Positions 9,471 to 20,785 of a DNA stretch of 56,447 bases are shown piece after piece. This DNA comes from an uncultured Bacteroidales bacterium (GTDB taxonomy: Bacteria > Bacteroidota > Bacteroidia > Bacteroidales > ML635J-15): NCBI GenBank assembly GCA_937982115.1, contig CALJNE010000053.1:1-56447 (forward strand), in the 5' to 3' direction. Under the pieces are notes generated by a model. It saw only the letters and a list, made by a program, of their open reading frames with translations, ran no database searches and was not told the origin of the DNA. How positions within the stretch are numbered: the first letter of the stretch is position 1; every line of letters begins with the position of its first letter. The position numbers and the translations under genes are program-made.

Positions 9471-10289
9471 ATGATGAGATTTTTACGAAAAATATATTAC
9501 TCTCTTCCTTTTGAGTTGCGGAATTTTATTAGATTAATTTTTGCAATTCCCAATGATATAAAATACATTTTTGCAAATAAAAAGAATTTGGTTCCACCAA
9601 AACGTCTTAGAAATATCGGAAAAGGTGATTTTATAGAAATCGGGAACAATTTTTTTAATCATATCATTAACAATACTAACATTAACACCAAAAGCAATAT
9701 ATTAGAAATTGGCTGCGGCTGCGGAAGAATATCCGTTCCATTCACCAAATTTCTTGAAGATCCCGGGAGATACATTGGATTTGACATTTTAGCTGCCCCC
9801 ATTAAATGGTGCAAGAAAAATTACTCTGGATATAAGATTTTTGAATTTGACTATTTCCCCATTAAAAATGATTTATACAATCCTTACGGCAAAATTTCCG
9901 CTGCCGAGTTTAAATTTCCTTATCCTGAAAATAAATTCGACCTTATATTAGCAGTTTCCGTTTTTACGCACATGCAAAAAAATGAAACAGAAAATTATTT
10001 TTCACAAATTCCAAAATTATTGAACACATCAGGAATTTTTTATGCAAGTTTTTTTATTCTTCGAGATAACCAAAAATCAGATTTTTTCCCTTTCGACAAT
10101 GGAGACTTCTTATTGCACAATAAAAATCTACCATCGGCCAATGTTGCTTATCGTTTAAATTATATCGAAAAATTAGCAGTAAACAACGGATTAAAAATTT
10201 CTAAAATCGAAGAGGGTTGGTGGAAATTCGGCAAAAAAATGAAAAATTACATTATTTTTCAAGATATTATTATTTTTCAAAAACAATAA
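9471..10289 (+). CDS. Class I SAM-dependent methyltransferase
   Basis: A 272-residue protein whose methyltransferase core starts after about 70 residues. Motif I is ILEIGCGCGRISVPFTKFL. An acidic ribose-binding stretch (YIGFDILAAPIKWCKKNY) follows, then FDLILAVSVFTHM as motif IV. The N-terminal segment (LRKIYYSLPFELRNFIRLIFAIP) is amphipathic and resembles those of sugar- or lipid-modifying methyltransferases in glycan clusters. A double ATG begins the frame at 9471. Its position beside glycosyltransferases suggests a glycan or lipid substrate, which is inference only. Confidence 0.82.
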   Translation: MMRFLRKIYYSLPFELRNFIRLIFAIPNDIKYIFANKKNLVPPKRLRNIGKGDFIEIGNNFFNHIINNTNINTKSNILEIGCGCGRISVPFTKFLEDPGRYIGFDILAAPIKWCKKNYSGYKIFEFDYFPIKNDLYNPYGKISAAEFKFPYPENKFDLILAVSVFTHMQKNETENYFSQIPKLLNTSGIFYASFFILRDNQKSDFFPFDNGDFLLHNKNLPSANVAYRLNYIEKLAVNNGLKISKIEEGWWKFGKKMKNYIIFQDIIIFQKQ

Positions 10290-10328
10290 GAATTAAAATG
10301 TGTTTAGTAATAAAAAAATAATTTAATT

Positions 10329-10772
10329 ATGAATCTTTACGAAAATCCTAAATATCAGGAATTTAACATTAATGGAGTATTGCATATTGCTCCGGAAGAA
10401 GCTTTTGATTTAATCCTCAAAGATGAAATATATTTTATTGATGTCAGAGAATCCTCCGAAACCCGAAGAAAATACTTTGATTTTCAGAATGTTTTTTTTC
10501 ATCCTATGAGTGTTATTCTTGATCGTTTGCAATATATTCCAAAAGAAATTCCTCTGGTTATTGTCTGCGACGAAGGTGTGAGAAGTACAAAAGTTGCAAA
10601 TTTATTGATCCGTCAAGGTTATAAAACAGTTGCCAATCTTGATGGCGGTATAAAAAAATGGGAAGAAATGCATTATCCAATAGTAACAGGAGGTCTAAAT
10701 AAACTTGACGATTTTGACGGGTCATGCAATCCGGGAACCTGTGGTTGTAGCTGTAGCGGTTGTGGTCAATAA
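10329..10772 (+). CDS. Rhodanese-like protein with Cys-rich C-terminus
   Basis: A 147-residue single rhodanese domain with YFIDVRESSE and the active-site loop CDEGVRS; Cys80 is the predicted persulfide-forming residue. VANLDGGIKKWEEM is the usual C-terminal helix. The domain is followed by a short tail with five cysteines (133, 138, 140, 142, 145; CNPGTCGCSCSGCG), suited to metal or persulfide binding. Family role: sulfur transfer from a persulfide donor in the cytoplasm. It ends 8 bases before the convergent pterin dehydratase gene. The partner acceptor is unknown. Confidence 0.87.
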   Translation: MNLYENPKYQEFNINGVLHIAPEEAFDLILKDEIYFIDVRESSETRRKYFDFQNVFFHPMSVILDRLQYIPKEIPLVIVCDEGVRSTKVANLLIRQGYKTVANLDGGIKKWEEMHYPIVTGGLNKLDDFDGSCNPGTCGCSCSGCGQ

Positions 10773-10780
10773 ATAAGAAA

Positions 10781-11074
10781 CTATTTCGAAATATTGATTT
10801 TCTCAATCCAATTTGCAAGATCAAAATCTAAATTAGTTATACCATTAACATCATTATTAAATAAAGTTATTTTCATTTTTCGGTAACCCCCGCACCATTG
10901 AGGATGGTGATTGAGCTTTTCGGAAATTAACGCTACTTTTGTCATAAAAGCAAAAAGATTTATAAAGTTTTCAAATTCAAACTCCTTGAATAACCCATTT
11001 TCGGAAGAACTCCATCCCGGGAGATTTTCGAGATTTGCTTCAATTTCATTTTTTGTCAGCTTTTTCATATTCAT
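10781..11074 (-). CDS. Pterin-4a-carbinolamine dehydratase-like protein
   Basis: A 97-residue protein matching the PCD/DCoH fold: ENLPGW near the N-terminus, SEKLNHHPQW with the His56-His57 pair, then the ITLFNNDVNGITNLDFDLANW block. The family dehydrates 4a-hydroxytetrahydrobiopterin. In the usual motif a third active-site His precedes the Asp (THD); here the codons read Asn-Asn-Asp (Asn74), so activity may be lowered or changed. It lies 27 bases downstream of selO on the same strand, so the two may be co-transcribed. I saw no aromatic-amino-acid hydroxylase gene in the window. Confidence 0.85.
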   Translation of the reverse strand: MNMKKLTKNEIEANLENLPGWSSSENGLFKEFEFENFINLFAFMTKVALISEKLNHHPQWCGGYRKMKITLFNNDVNGITNLDFDLANWIEKINISK

Positions 11075-11101
11075 ACTTTGAAAATATTTTAGATTTTACA
11101 T

Positions 11102-12547
11102 TTATGTACCACAAAATGTTTGATATCTTGTTTCAAAGTCAAAATCAGGAGGATTCATAAAATCATCTGTTTCTACTTCGTAATAGTAGGGTTTTAAAGT
11201 TTTTTTCAATAGGTTTTCAAACAATTCGAGATTGCCTGTTAATGCTTCATTAAGAGCCTTTTCAACAATATGATTGCGAGGAATCAGCACAGGATTATTT
11301 TTCTGCATTACAGTAATTGCATTATCAATTCCTACTTTATTGGTTATAATATTTTCCCAGATTCTAACCCATTCTTTGAGTTCATCATTTTTATTTGATA
11401 TAATTTCTCTAGCGTTCTCGTCTGAAAGCATAAAAAATGTATTTGTAAAATCCAGGTAATTTTTTTGCATAAGTTTTAAAATATCATCAATTAAAAAGTA
11501 CAAATCAGGAGACGCTGCTTCAAAACCGATTTTTTTCAACATTTTTTCATAATACACGCTTTCCCACAGATTATCAAATTCATTTATTTCGTTTTGAGCG
11601 AGTTGAATCGCAATGTTTTCATCATCATGTAGAATAGGCAACAAAGTCTCGGCAAAACGGGCAAGATTCCATTTTATTATTCGTGGTTGATTCCCGTAGG
11701 CATATCTTCCAAAATGGTCTATTGAACTATAAACCGTTGAAGTATTATAATAATTCATAAAAGCACAGGGTCCATAATCAAATGTTTCACCGCTCAATGC
11801 AACATTATCGGTATTCATAACCCCGTGAATAAAGCCTACCCTCATCCAATCAGCAACTAAATTGACCTGAATTTGAATAAATTTACGCAATAAACTCAGA
11901 ATTGGATTATCTTCATTAATCAATTCCGGATAAAGGCGTTTAATAGTATAATAGGACAATTCTTTCAAAACATTTTTTGTGCAAAAATTTGCAGCATATT
12001 CAAAAGTGCCTATTCGAATGTGGCTTTTCATCAGGCGTAAAAGAACTGCTCCATCATTCACTTGCTCACGATAAACATTTTCACCGGTTTTAAATACTGC
12101 CAAGCTTCGAGATGTGGAAATACCAAAATTATACATTGCTTCGCTAATTAAATATTCCCTTAACATTGCTTTTAAAGTAGCTTTTCCGTCTCCATTCCGA
12201 GAATATGCAGTACGTCCGCTACCTTTTAACTGTATATCAACCCTATTTCCATTTTCGAGAATATGTTCGCCTAAAATTATGGCTCTTCCATCACCGAGCA
12301 TTGTAAAATGTCCAAATTGATGTCCTGCGTATGCTTGAGAAAAAAATTTTTTATCATTATTTCCAGATTTTATTTCATCAATTATTCTTAACAAATTTTC
12401 AGGAGCTATCCCTATATCACGGCATAATTTATCGTTGATTTTTACGATTTCAGGTTTTATAAAAACTTCGGGATATTCAAAGCTGAAAAATTTTTCAGGA
12501 AGGTTTAAATATGAGTATTCGAAACGAAAAGTATTTTGAGGTTTCAT
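11102..12547 (-). CDS. selO: Protein adenylyltransferase SelO (YdiU/UPF0061)
   Basis: The start is the ATG at 12547 (MKPQNTFRFEYSYLNL); a TTG two codons upstream is less likely. The 481-residue pseudokinase-fold enzyme transfers AMP from ATP to Ser/Thr/Tyr of proteins in redox-stress control. Diagnostic motifs are AYAGHQFGHFTMLGDGRA, QLKGSGRTAYSRNGDGKA, RTSRSLAVF-like STSRSLAVFKTGE, and the metal-binding stretch HGVMNTDNVALSGETFDYG. The C-terminus ends TFCGT, so the near-terminal Cys typical of SelO is kept. It could form the redox switch known in the E. coli enzyme. The gene precedes the pterin dehydratase gene. Confidence 0.93.
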   Translation of the reverse strand: MKPQNTFRFEYSYLNLPEKFFSFEYPEVFIKPEIVKINDKLCRDIGIAPENLLRIIDEIKSGNNDKKFFSQAYAGHQFGHFTMLGDGRAIILGEHILENGNRVDIQLKGSGRTAYSRNGDGKATLKAMLREYLISEAMYNFGISTSRSLAVFKTGENVYREQVNDGAVLLRLMKSHIRIGTFEYAANFCTKNVLKELSYYTIKRLYPELINEDNPILSLLRKFIQIQVNLVADWMRVGFIHGVMNTDNVALSGETFDYGPCAFMNYYNTSTVYSSIDHFGRYAYGNQPRIIKWNLARFAETLLPILHDDENIAIQLAQNEINEFDNLWESVYYEKMLKKIGFEAASPDLYFLIDDILKLMQKNYLDFTNTFFMLSDENAREIISNKNDELKEWVRIWENIITNKVGIDNAITVMQKNNPVLIPRNHIVEKALNEALTGNLELFENLLKKTLKPYYYEVETDDFMNPPDFDFETRYQTFCGT

Positions 12548-12655
12548 AAACAAAATTCTATTTATGCAATTAACAGAATAAATACAATATTGTTGATTTT
12601 CGAGATAGGACTATGTTTTTTGGTTATTAGAGTGAAAATTGTTAATATTTCAAGA

Positions 12656-14245
12656 CTAAAGAATCAGAAAAATGACTTGAGCACCTAATAACATCAAAAC
12701 CAGAGCCAATGGATATATAGTTGCATAAGCGATTGAAGGAGCTTGTAATTTAGTCATTGAGGAAGCGGCTGCGAGACCCGGAGTAGAAGTCATTCCTCCA
12801 CAAATAACACCTAATAATGTTAATATGTCTATTTTCAGGAAATACAAAGAAATAACAACCCCAACAATCATCGGTATCAGAGTAACAATAACTCCGGACA
12901 CTAAAATCTGCCAAACATTTGATTTTAATACATGAACTATTTCACTTCCAGCTTCGGTACCCACAGCCGATAAAAATAATATCAAACCAATATGTCTTAA
13001 AATTTGATTTGCAGCTGTGGTCATGGAAAACACTACCGGTCCTACTTTACGTAACCTACCTAAAATAATTGCAGAAAACATCACACCTCCGGTTAATCCG
13101 AGCGATAGGTTAATACTGCCAAATCTAAGTGAAAGTTTACCAATCAAAACACCAAGAATTATCCCGATGCTCAAAGGCACATAATTGTTTTCGTACAATT
13201 TATTGGCTTCATCACCAATAAGTTCAATAAGTTTTTTTATATCCTCTTTAGCTCCCACAACCTTAATCTTATCACCGAATTGCAGTTTAATATCAGAAGC
13301 TGCTGAAAAATCAACTCCACTACGTCGAATTCTGGTTGCTACAACATTATATTTACTCTGGATATGTAAATCATGAAGCGTTTTTCCAATTACTTTTCTG
13401 TTAGTAACAATAATAAATTTAGCATCATAATTACTATCAAGGGCAATTCCCAAATCTGTTGGCGGACCAACAATATTTTCAAGTTCTTTAAGTGCTTTTT
13501 CCGGGCCAACGGCTTTTATTATGGCTCCCTTATGCAGAATCGTTGTTGGTGAGGGCGTAAAAGCTTTATTCTGGTACAAAACGCGTGAAATGCTTACTCC
13601 GCTTTTTTCTCTAAGTTTTATCTCACTCAAAGTTTTTTCAACAATATCATTGTTTTCAACAATAAAATTTTTATTTATGATTTTAGGATATTTTTCTTCA
13701 AGTTTGGAAGAATATGCATTTTCTACTTGTTTTATATCTATGTTTAAAATTTTCGGCAAAATTTTAACAAACAATACTACGCCAATAACTCCAAAAGGAT
13801 AGGTTACCCCGTATGCAACAGCAGAGTCTTTGATATTGTTGGACAGTTCGGTAACAGCAGCAAATCCCGGTGTAGAAGTGAGTGCTCCGGCAAAAATTCC
13901 ACCGGCAACATTCGGGCTAAAATTAAAAATCAACGACACTAATACTACCGACAAAATGCCTGTTAAGATTATTACAATACTAAAAATTGTAAGTTTTTTC
14001 CCGTCATTTTTAAGTGTTTCAAAAAAAGATGGACCGGCTTGAAAACCAACTGTGAAAATAAATAAAACAAGCCCAATGTCTCTCAAATCTTTAGGAATAA
14101 CTATCCCAAAATATCCTAGAATAATAGAAACAAACAAAACTGCAGAAATATCTAAACTGATATTTCTTATTTTTATGTTCCCTAATAAAAAACCAAGTAT
14201 TATTATAAGGAACAGAGAAAAATATGGTTGAAAAATAATTTCCAT
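12656..14245 (-). CDS. YidE/YbjL/AspT-family transporter with two TrkA-C domains
   Basis: A 529-residue membrane protein with the family's duplicated architecture: an N-terminal block of about five helices (to ~170), a cytoplasmic segment with two RCK_C/TrkA-C-like domains (about 200-360; GAIIKAVGPEKAL, GDKIKVVGAKEDIKKL) and a second block of about five helices. Each membrane half carries a TSTPG signature (GALTSTPGFAA and GGMTSTPGLAA) followed by AYGVTYPFG or AYATIYPLA. The founding member AspT is an aspartate:alanine antiporter; substrates of YidE-type members are unknown. It is monocistronic between selO and the kinase. Confidence 0.9.
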   Translation of the reverse strand: MEIIFQPYFSLFLIIILGFLLGNIKIRNISLDISAVLFVSIILGYFGIVIPKDLRDIGLVLFIFTVGFQAGPSFFETLKNDGKKLTIFSIVIILTGILSVVLVSLIFNFSPNVAGGIFAGALTSTPGFAAVTELSNNIKDSAVAYGVTYPFGVIGVVLFVKILPKILNIDIKQVENAYSSKLEEKYPKIINKNFIVENNDIVEKTLSEIKLREKSGVSISRVLYQNKAFTPSPTTILHKGAIIKAVGPEKALKELENIVGPPTDLGIALDSNYDAKFIIVTNRKVIGKTLHDLHIQSKYNVVATRIRRSGVDFSAASDIKLQFGDKIKVVGAKEDIKKLIELIGDEANKLYENNYVPLSIGIILGVLIGKLSLRFGSINLSLGLTGGVMFSAIILGRLRKVGPVVFSMTTAANQILRHIGLILFLSAVGTEAGSEIVHVLKSNVWQILVSGVIVTLIPMIVGVVISLYFLKIDILTLLGVICGGMTSTPGLAAASSMTKLQAPSIAYATIYPLALVLMLLGAQVIFLIL

Positions 14246-14344
14246 AATTCAAAATCAAAATTAATGGCAAACTCCCAATGCCATAATGTTGTAAAAAATA
14301 ATTTGATTGTGTTTTAGAGCAGAAATCTCAAAAATTTTTTAAAA

Positions 14345-16561
14345 TTATCGTATCCTTTTTTGAATCAAATAGAGTAATTCCTTTCTATTTATAGGTTTAG
14401 AAATGTAATCATCAAAACCTTCGTCTAAAAGATTTTTTTCATCATTTGCATGAGCATAAGCCGTACAAGCAATAACAGGAATTTCGGAGTCAATAGTTTT
14501 AATAATTTTTAAACACTCAATGCCGTTTAATTCGGGCATTTTAATGTCCATTATAATCAAGTCAAAATTATTTTTTTTGTTTTTAACGAGCTCCACGACT
14601 TCAGTTCCGGTTTTTGCATGAAATACGTTGGCTTCCTTTTTCGAGAGTATTGTATTAAAAAGTATAAAATTAACTTTTTCGTCTTCGGCAATAAGAATAT
14701 TTTTACCTTTAAAGGTTAAGCCCTCATAATCAAAATTATCAGCCTCTGAAATTAAATTTGTCTTTGCCGGAATGTCAAAAAAGAAATTTGTTCCTTTGCC
14801 CGGTTTTGATTCCACACATATTTTTCCACCCAAAGCTTCTACAAAACCTTTTGCTATGCTTAATCCCAAACCTATTCCTCCTTTTTCCGATTGCAGCTTC
14901 CCGGTAACAAAACGTTCAAAGATTTTTTCTGTCATTTCGGGTTCGATACCCTTGCCGGTATCTTTAACATAGCAAAGAATAGAATTTTCACTTATTTTAT
15001 ATCCAAATCGAACCTCTCCTTCATCAGTAAATTTAATAGCATTATCAATCAAATATGAAAAAATTTGTTCGATTCGAGCTTTATCACTGAAAATGTAAAT
15101 TTTATTCTCGAAGCTTTTTTCAGAAATTAAAGACAAGTTTTTTTTCTTAGAACTACTTAAAAAATTACTGTGAAGATTATCTATAAGTTCGTTAATATCA
15201 AATTTCTCTAGTCTTAAATACAATTGTCCTGATTCAAGAATACTGATGTTAATGATATCATCAACAATTTTAGATAAACTAAAACAAGATGACTTAAGAT
15301 GATTTAAATAATTGGATTTATCCTTTGCATCCCCCGAAATTGATGACAAAAGTTCGCTAAACCCAATAATAGCATTAAGCGGATTGCGAATTTCGTAGCT
15401 TAAATTATTCAAAAAAATCGTTTTAAATCTATCATTCTCTTCAGCAATTTCTTTGGCTTTTAGCAATTCCATTTCTATAAGTTTTCGTTCCGAAATATCT
15501 CGACCAACACCAATAATGTGCTTTAATTGATTATCGGAATCTAATACTGCTCTAAAACTCCACGAAAACCATTTGTTCCCGGCCTTAGTGTTTACAATAT
15601 TTTCGAGATATGCAGAATACGGATATTTTGAAAGTCTTTCAAAAATATGACTAAAACTACTTTCATTATCGAAAATTAATTGCTTAAAACTTTTTCCCAA
15701 AAGTTGATTTTCACTCCTATCAAAAACATTACAAAAAGCTAAATTAACATAGGTAAGTCTTCCAAGGTGGTCTGACTTAAAAATAAGTTCATTTTGATTT
15801 TCTACTATCAAACGATATTTTTCTTCACTTTCTTTAATCTTTTTCTTATAATTAACTCTTTCAGAAACGTCAAACAAAGTAGAATCAAGGAATTTTTCAC
15901 CGTTTATTTCAGTAAATACTCCTTTTTCGAAAATATATTTCAGCAATCCGCTTTTTGTTAAAATCCTGTATTCTAATTGTATTTTTTTATTGTTATAGAA
16001 TTCTCTTTCTAATTTGCTTAACAACCCATTTCTATCCTCGGGATGAATTAAATCAATAAAAGAAATTTCTTGATTATTTATTATTTGGTGAGGAAGATAT
16101 TCAAACAAATTAACACAATTACGAGATATTACTTTTACTGTACGCGACTCATCAATATAACTCCTCAATCCAACAACTGAAAAATTCTCGTGTAAAGATT
16201 CCAGCTTAAGATTTTTGAAATGAGCATTTTGTTCAATATGTTCAATCAGTTCTTTTATTTCATTTTGACGTATTTCTTTTAATTGAACAATTATGAAATT
16301 ATTTTTTTCATTAACTGAGGAAAGAATTATTTGATAGACCTTATTTAATTCCGGAAAAAATCTGATATGAATAGAATTATTTAAATCTCTGTTTTTTGCA
16401 TCTGACAATATTTTATAAACTTCTGATATAATTTGGTTAGAATTATTGTCAAACGATAAAATCATCTTTTTGTTTTTGTAAACGAAAAGCCCGTTGTCCC
16501 TGTCAAAAACAAAAGCTTCGTAATCCAAAAAATCAAGAAATTGGAACAATTGAAAATCCAT
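14345..16561 (-). CDS. Hybrid sensor kinase-like protein with PAS domains, Tyr in place of H-box His
   Basis: A 738-residue cytoplasmic protein. After an undefined N-terminal region come two PAS/PAC units (about 130-240, with FIDLIHPEDRNGLLSKLERE; about 245-365, with IVGVGRDISERKLIEMEL). A HisKA dimerisation helix (about 378-445), an HATPase domain (about 490-605; YLIDNAIKFTDEGEV, VKDTGKGIEPEMTEKIFERF, GGIGLGLSIAKGF) and a receiver domain (about 622-738; ILIAEDEKVN, MDIKMPE with Asp672, SKPIN) follow. The H-box reads LSYEIRNPLNAIIGFSELL: Tyr389 (codon TAC at 15397-15395) stands where the phospho-accepting His belongs, while the ATP site and receiver look intact. It stands alone, so its partner regulator is unknown. 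Confidence 0.88.
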   Translation of the reverse strand: MDFQLFQFLDFLDYEAFVFDRDNGLFVYKNKKMILSFDNNSNQIISEVYKILSDAKNRDLNNSIHIRFFPELNKVYQIILSSVNEKNNFIIVQLKEIRQNEIKELIEHIEQNAHFKNLKLESLHENFSVVGLRSYIDESRTVKVISRNCVNLFEYLPHQIINNQEISFIDLIHPEDRNGLLSKLEREFYNNKKIQLEYRILTKSGLLKYIFEKGVFTEINGEKFLDSTLFDVSERVNYKKKIKESEEKYRLIVENQNELIFKSDHLGRLTYVNLAFCNVFDRSENQLLGKSFKQLIFDNESSFSHIFERLSKYPYSAYLENIVNTKAGNKWFSWSFRAVLDSDNQLKHIIGVGRDISERKLIEMELLKAKEIAEENDRFKTIFLNNLSYEIRNPLNAIIGFSELLSSISGDAKDKSNYLNHLKSSCFSLSKIVDDIINISILESGQLYLRLEKFDINELIDNLHSNFLSSSKKKNLSLISEKSFENKIYIFSDKARIEQIFSYLIDNAIKFTDEGEVRFGYKISENSILCYVKDTGKGIEPEMTEKIFERFVTGKLQSEKGGIGLGLSIAKGFVEALGGKICVESKPGKGTNFFFDIPAKTNLISEADNFDYEGLTFKGKNILIAEDEKVNFILFNTILSKKEANVFHAKTGTEVVELVKNKKNNFDLIIMDIKMPELNGIECLKIIKTIDSEIPVIACTAYAHANDEKNLLDEGFDDYISKPINRKELLYLIQKRIR

Positions 16562-16672
16562 AAAAATTATTTTTTACAAATATATTGCATAAAAAAGAAT
16601 CAATTATCAAAGATTGACAATATTTGTAATAAAATATAAAAATTTCTATTTCTTTACGAAAAAAATCACAAT

Positions 16673-16706
16673 AAAAAACCCTTTTAATGATTTCTCATTA
16701 AAAGGG
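16673..16706 (-). terminator. Rho-independent terminator of groES-groEL
   Basis: CCCTTTTAATGA (16679-16690) and TCATTAAAAGGG (16695-16706) form a perfect 12-bp stem with a TTTC loop. On the minus strand a run of six T follows. It starts 63 bases past the groEL stop. Confidence 0.9.
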
Positions 16707-16768
16707 CGGAAATATATTGGTTAACTGCTTCGGGTCGAATTTAGCTACCCTACTGTCTTTGATGTCTA

Positions 16769-18406
<1,638 letters not shown>

Positions 18407-18424
18407 TTAAGGGTTAAACATTAT

Positions 18425-18703
18425 TTATTCAATTATCAATAAAATATCTGATTGATTCATAATCAGATAATCTTCATTATCAATTTTTATTTCGGTTCCT
18501 GCATAACGTCCATAAAGAACCATATCACCCACTTTTACTTCCATTTCTTCATCTTTTTTTGGTTTTCCTACTGCAACAACTTTTCCTCTTTGAGGTTTTT
18601 CTTGAGCTGAATCAGGAATAATAATTCCACTTGATGTTTTCTGCTCTGCTGCTTCAGGTTTTACCAACACTTTACCTGTCATTGGTCTTCCTAAGTTTGC
18701 CAT
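18425..18703 (-). CDS. groES: Co-chaperonin GroES
   Basis: A 92-residue Hsp10. The start region GRPMTGKVLVKPEAAEQ leads into the mobile loop (KTSSGIIIPDSAQEK) that docks on GroEL. GKVVAVGKPKKDEEMEVKVGD and VLYGRYAGTEIKI follow, and the ending is YLIMNQSDILLIIE. It is the first gene of the groESL pair. No CIRCE (TTAGCACTC-N9-GAGTGCTAA) element is present in the 142 bases before it, so HrcA-type control is not supported here. Confidence 0.97.
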   Translation of the reverse strand: MANLGRPMTGKVLVKPEAAEQKTSSGIIIPDSAQEKPQRGKVVAVGKPKKDEEMEVKVGDMVLYGRYAGTEIKIDNEDYLIMNQSDILLIIE

Positions 18704-18755
18704 ATTCTATTCGTTTTTTGGTTAAACATTATCAAATTCACGCTCCCGCTCTTAC

Positions 18756-18787
18756 TAAAAATATGCCATTAAAATTTTTCTGTCAAA
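18756..18787 (-). promoter_or_regulatory. Candidate groES promoter
   Basis: On the minus strand TTTG (18787-18784) is followed after 20 bases by TATTTTTA (18763-18756). This fits the Bacteroidota TTTG/TAnnTTTG pattern except for the last base. It lies about 55 bases before the groES ATG. This is pattern evidence only. Confidence 0.4.
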
Positions 18788-18815
18788 TTTTATCAAAAGC
18801 CTGTTTATTTATTTA

Positions 18816-18837
18816 ACAAAAAGTGACAAAATGTCGC
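18816..18837 (-). terminator. Weak hairpin downstream of enolase
   Basis: GTGACAAAATGTCGC (18823-18837) can fold into a short stem (GACA/TGTC plus an outer G-C pair) and on the minus strand is followed by a T5 run. It sits 9 bases past the enolase stop, so a terminator is the simplest reading. It is also upstream of groES and could instead be a protein-binding palindrome. Confidence 0.4.
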
Positions 18838-18845
18838 AGAATAGA

Positions 18846-20144
<1,299 letters not shown>

Positions 20145-20160
20145 TTAACAAAATAAATAA

Positions 20161-20205
20161 AAAAATCGTCTGAAAAGCGAATTATTCACTCTCAGACGAT
20201 TTTTT
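20161..20205 (-). terminator. Terminator of the str-S10-spc-alpha operon
   Basis: AAAAATCGTCTGA (20161-20173) pairs with TCAGACGATTTTT (20192-20204), a 13-bp stem around an 18-base loop. T runs flank both sides, so it can serve the minus strand after rplQ. It is the only clear terminator I see along the roughly 17.8-kb operon. Confidence 0.9.
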
Positions 20206-20225
20206 TTTTAGTACAGAACTAAACT

Positions 20226-20771
20226 TTATTCTTTAACTTCTGTATCGTTATTGTTTTCTTCTGCTTGTTTTTCTTCTACGATTTCATTAGCAGGTTCAAT
20301 AGAAGCTTCCGGAGCTACAGTAGTTTCAGCAACTTTAGTTTCTAACTTTTTAGATTTGCTGCGTGAACGACGTTTAGATTTTTTAACTGCGTCTTTAGTA
20401 CCAAGCATATTTTCGTTGTAATCAACCAATTCAATTATGCACATATCTGCAGCATCACCAAGTCTTGTTCTGGTTTTGAGAATGCGAGTATATCCTCCGG
20501 GGCGATCACCCACTTTAACAGCAACTTCTCTAAAGAGTTCAGTAACAGCGTATTTGTTTTCCAAATAACTGAAAACAATACGACGATTGTGAGTAGAATC
20601 AACTTTTGCTCTTGTTATTAACGGCTCAACATATTTACGTAAAGCTTTAGCTTTTGCAACGGTAGTTTCAATTCTTTTGTGCAAAATCAAAGAACTTGCC
20701 ATATTCGAAAGCATGGCTTTGCGATGAGCACTGGTTCTTCCAAGGTGATTAACTTTTTTATTGTGTCTCAT
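20226..20771 (-). CDS. rplQ: Ribosomal protein bL17 with acidic C-terminal extension
   Basis: The first ~120 residues are bL17 ([61 protein letters not shown]), a large-subunit protein near the exit tunnel. The protein is 181 residues against about 127 in E. coli. The extra ~55 residues begin with a basic stretch ([13 protein letters not shown]) and end in an Ala/Glu-rich, probably disordered tail. It is the last gene of the operon, 14 bases after rpoA. Confidence 0.97.
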   Translation of the reverse strand: MRHNKKVNHLGRTSAHRKAMLSNMASSLILHKRIETTVAKAKALRKYVEPLITRAKVDSTHNRRIVFSYLENKYAVTELFREVAVKVGDRPGGYTRILKTRTRLGDAADMCIIELVDYNENMLGTKDAVKKSKRRSRSKSKKLETKVAETTVAPEASIEPANEIVEEKQAEENNNDTEVKE

Positions 20772-20785
20772 TTTACTTCAATTTT

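Noticed and set aside
18704-18845. HrcA/CIRCE site upstream of groES
   Set aside because: No TTAGCACTC-N9-GAGTGCTAA or close variant is present; the short GTGACA/TGTCGC hairpin fits an enolase terminator better.
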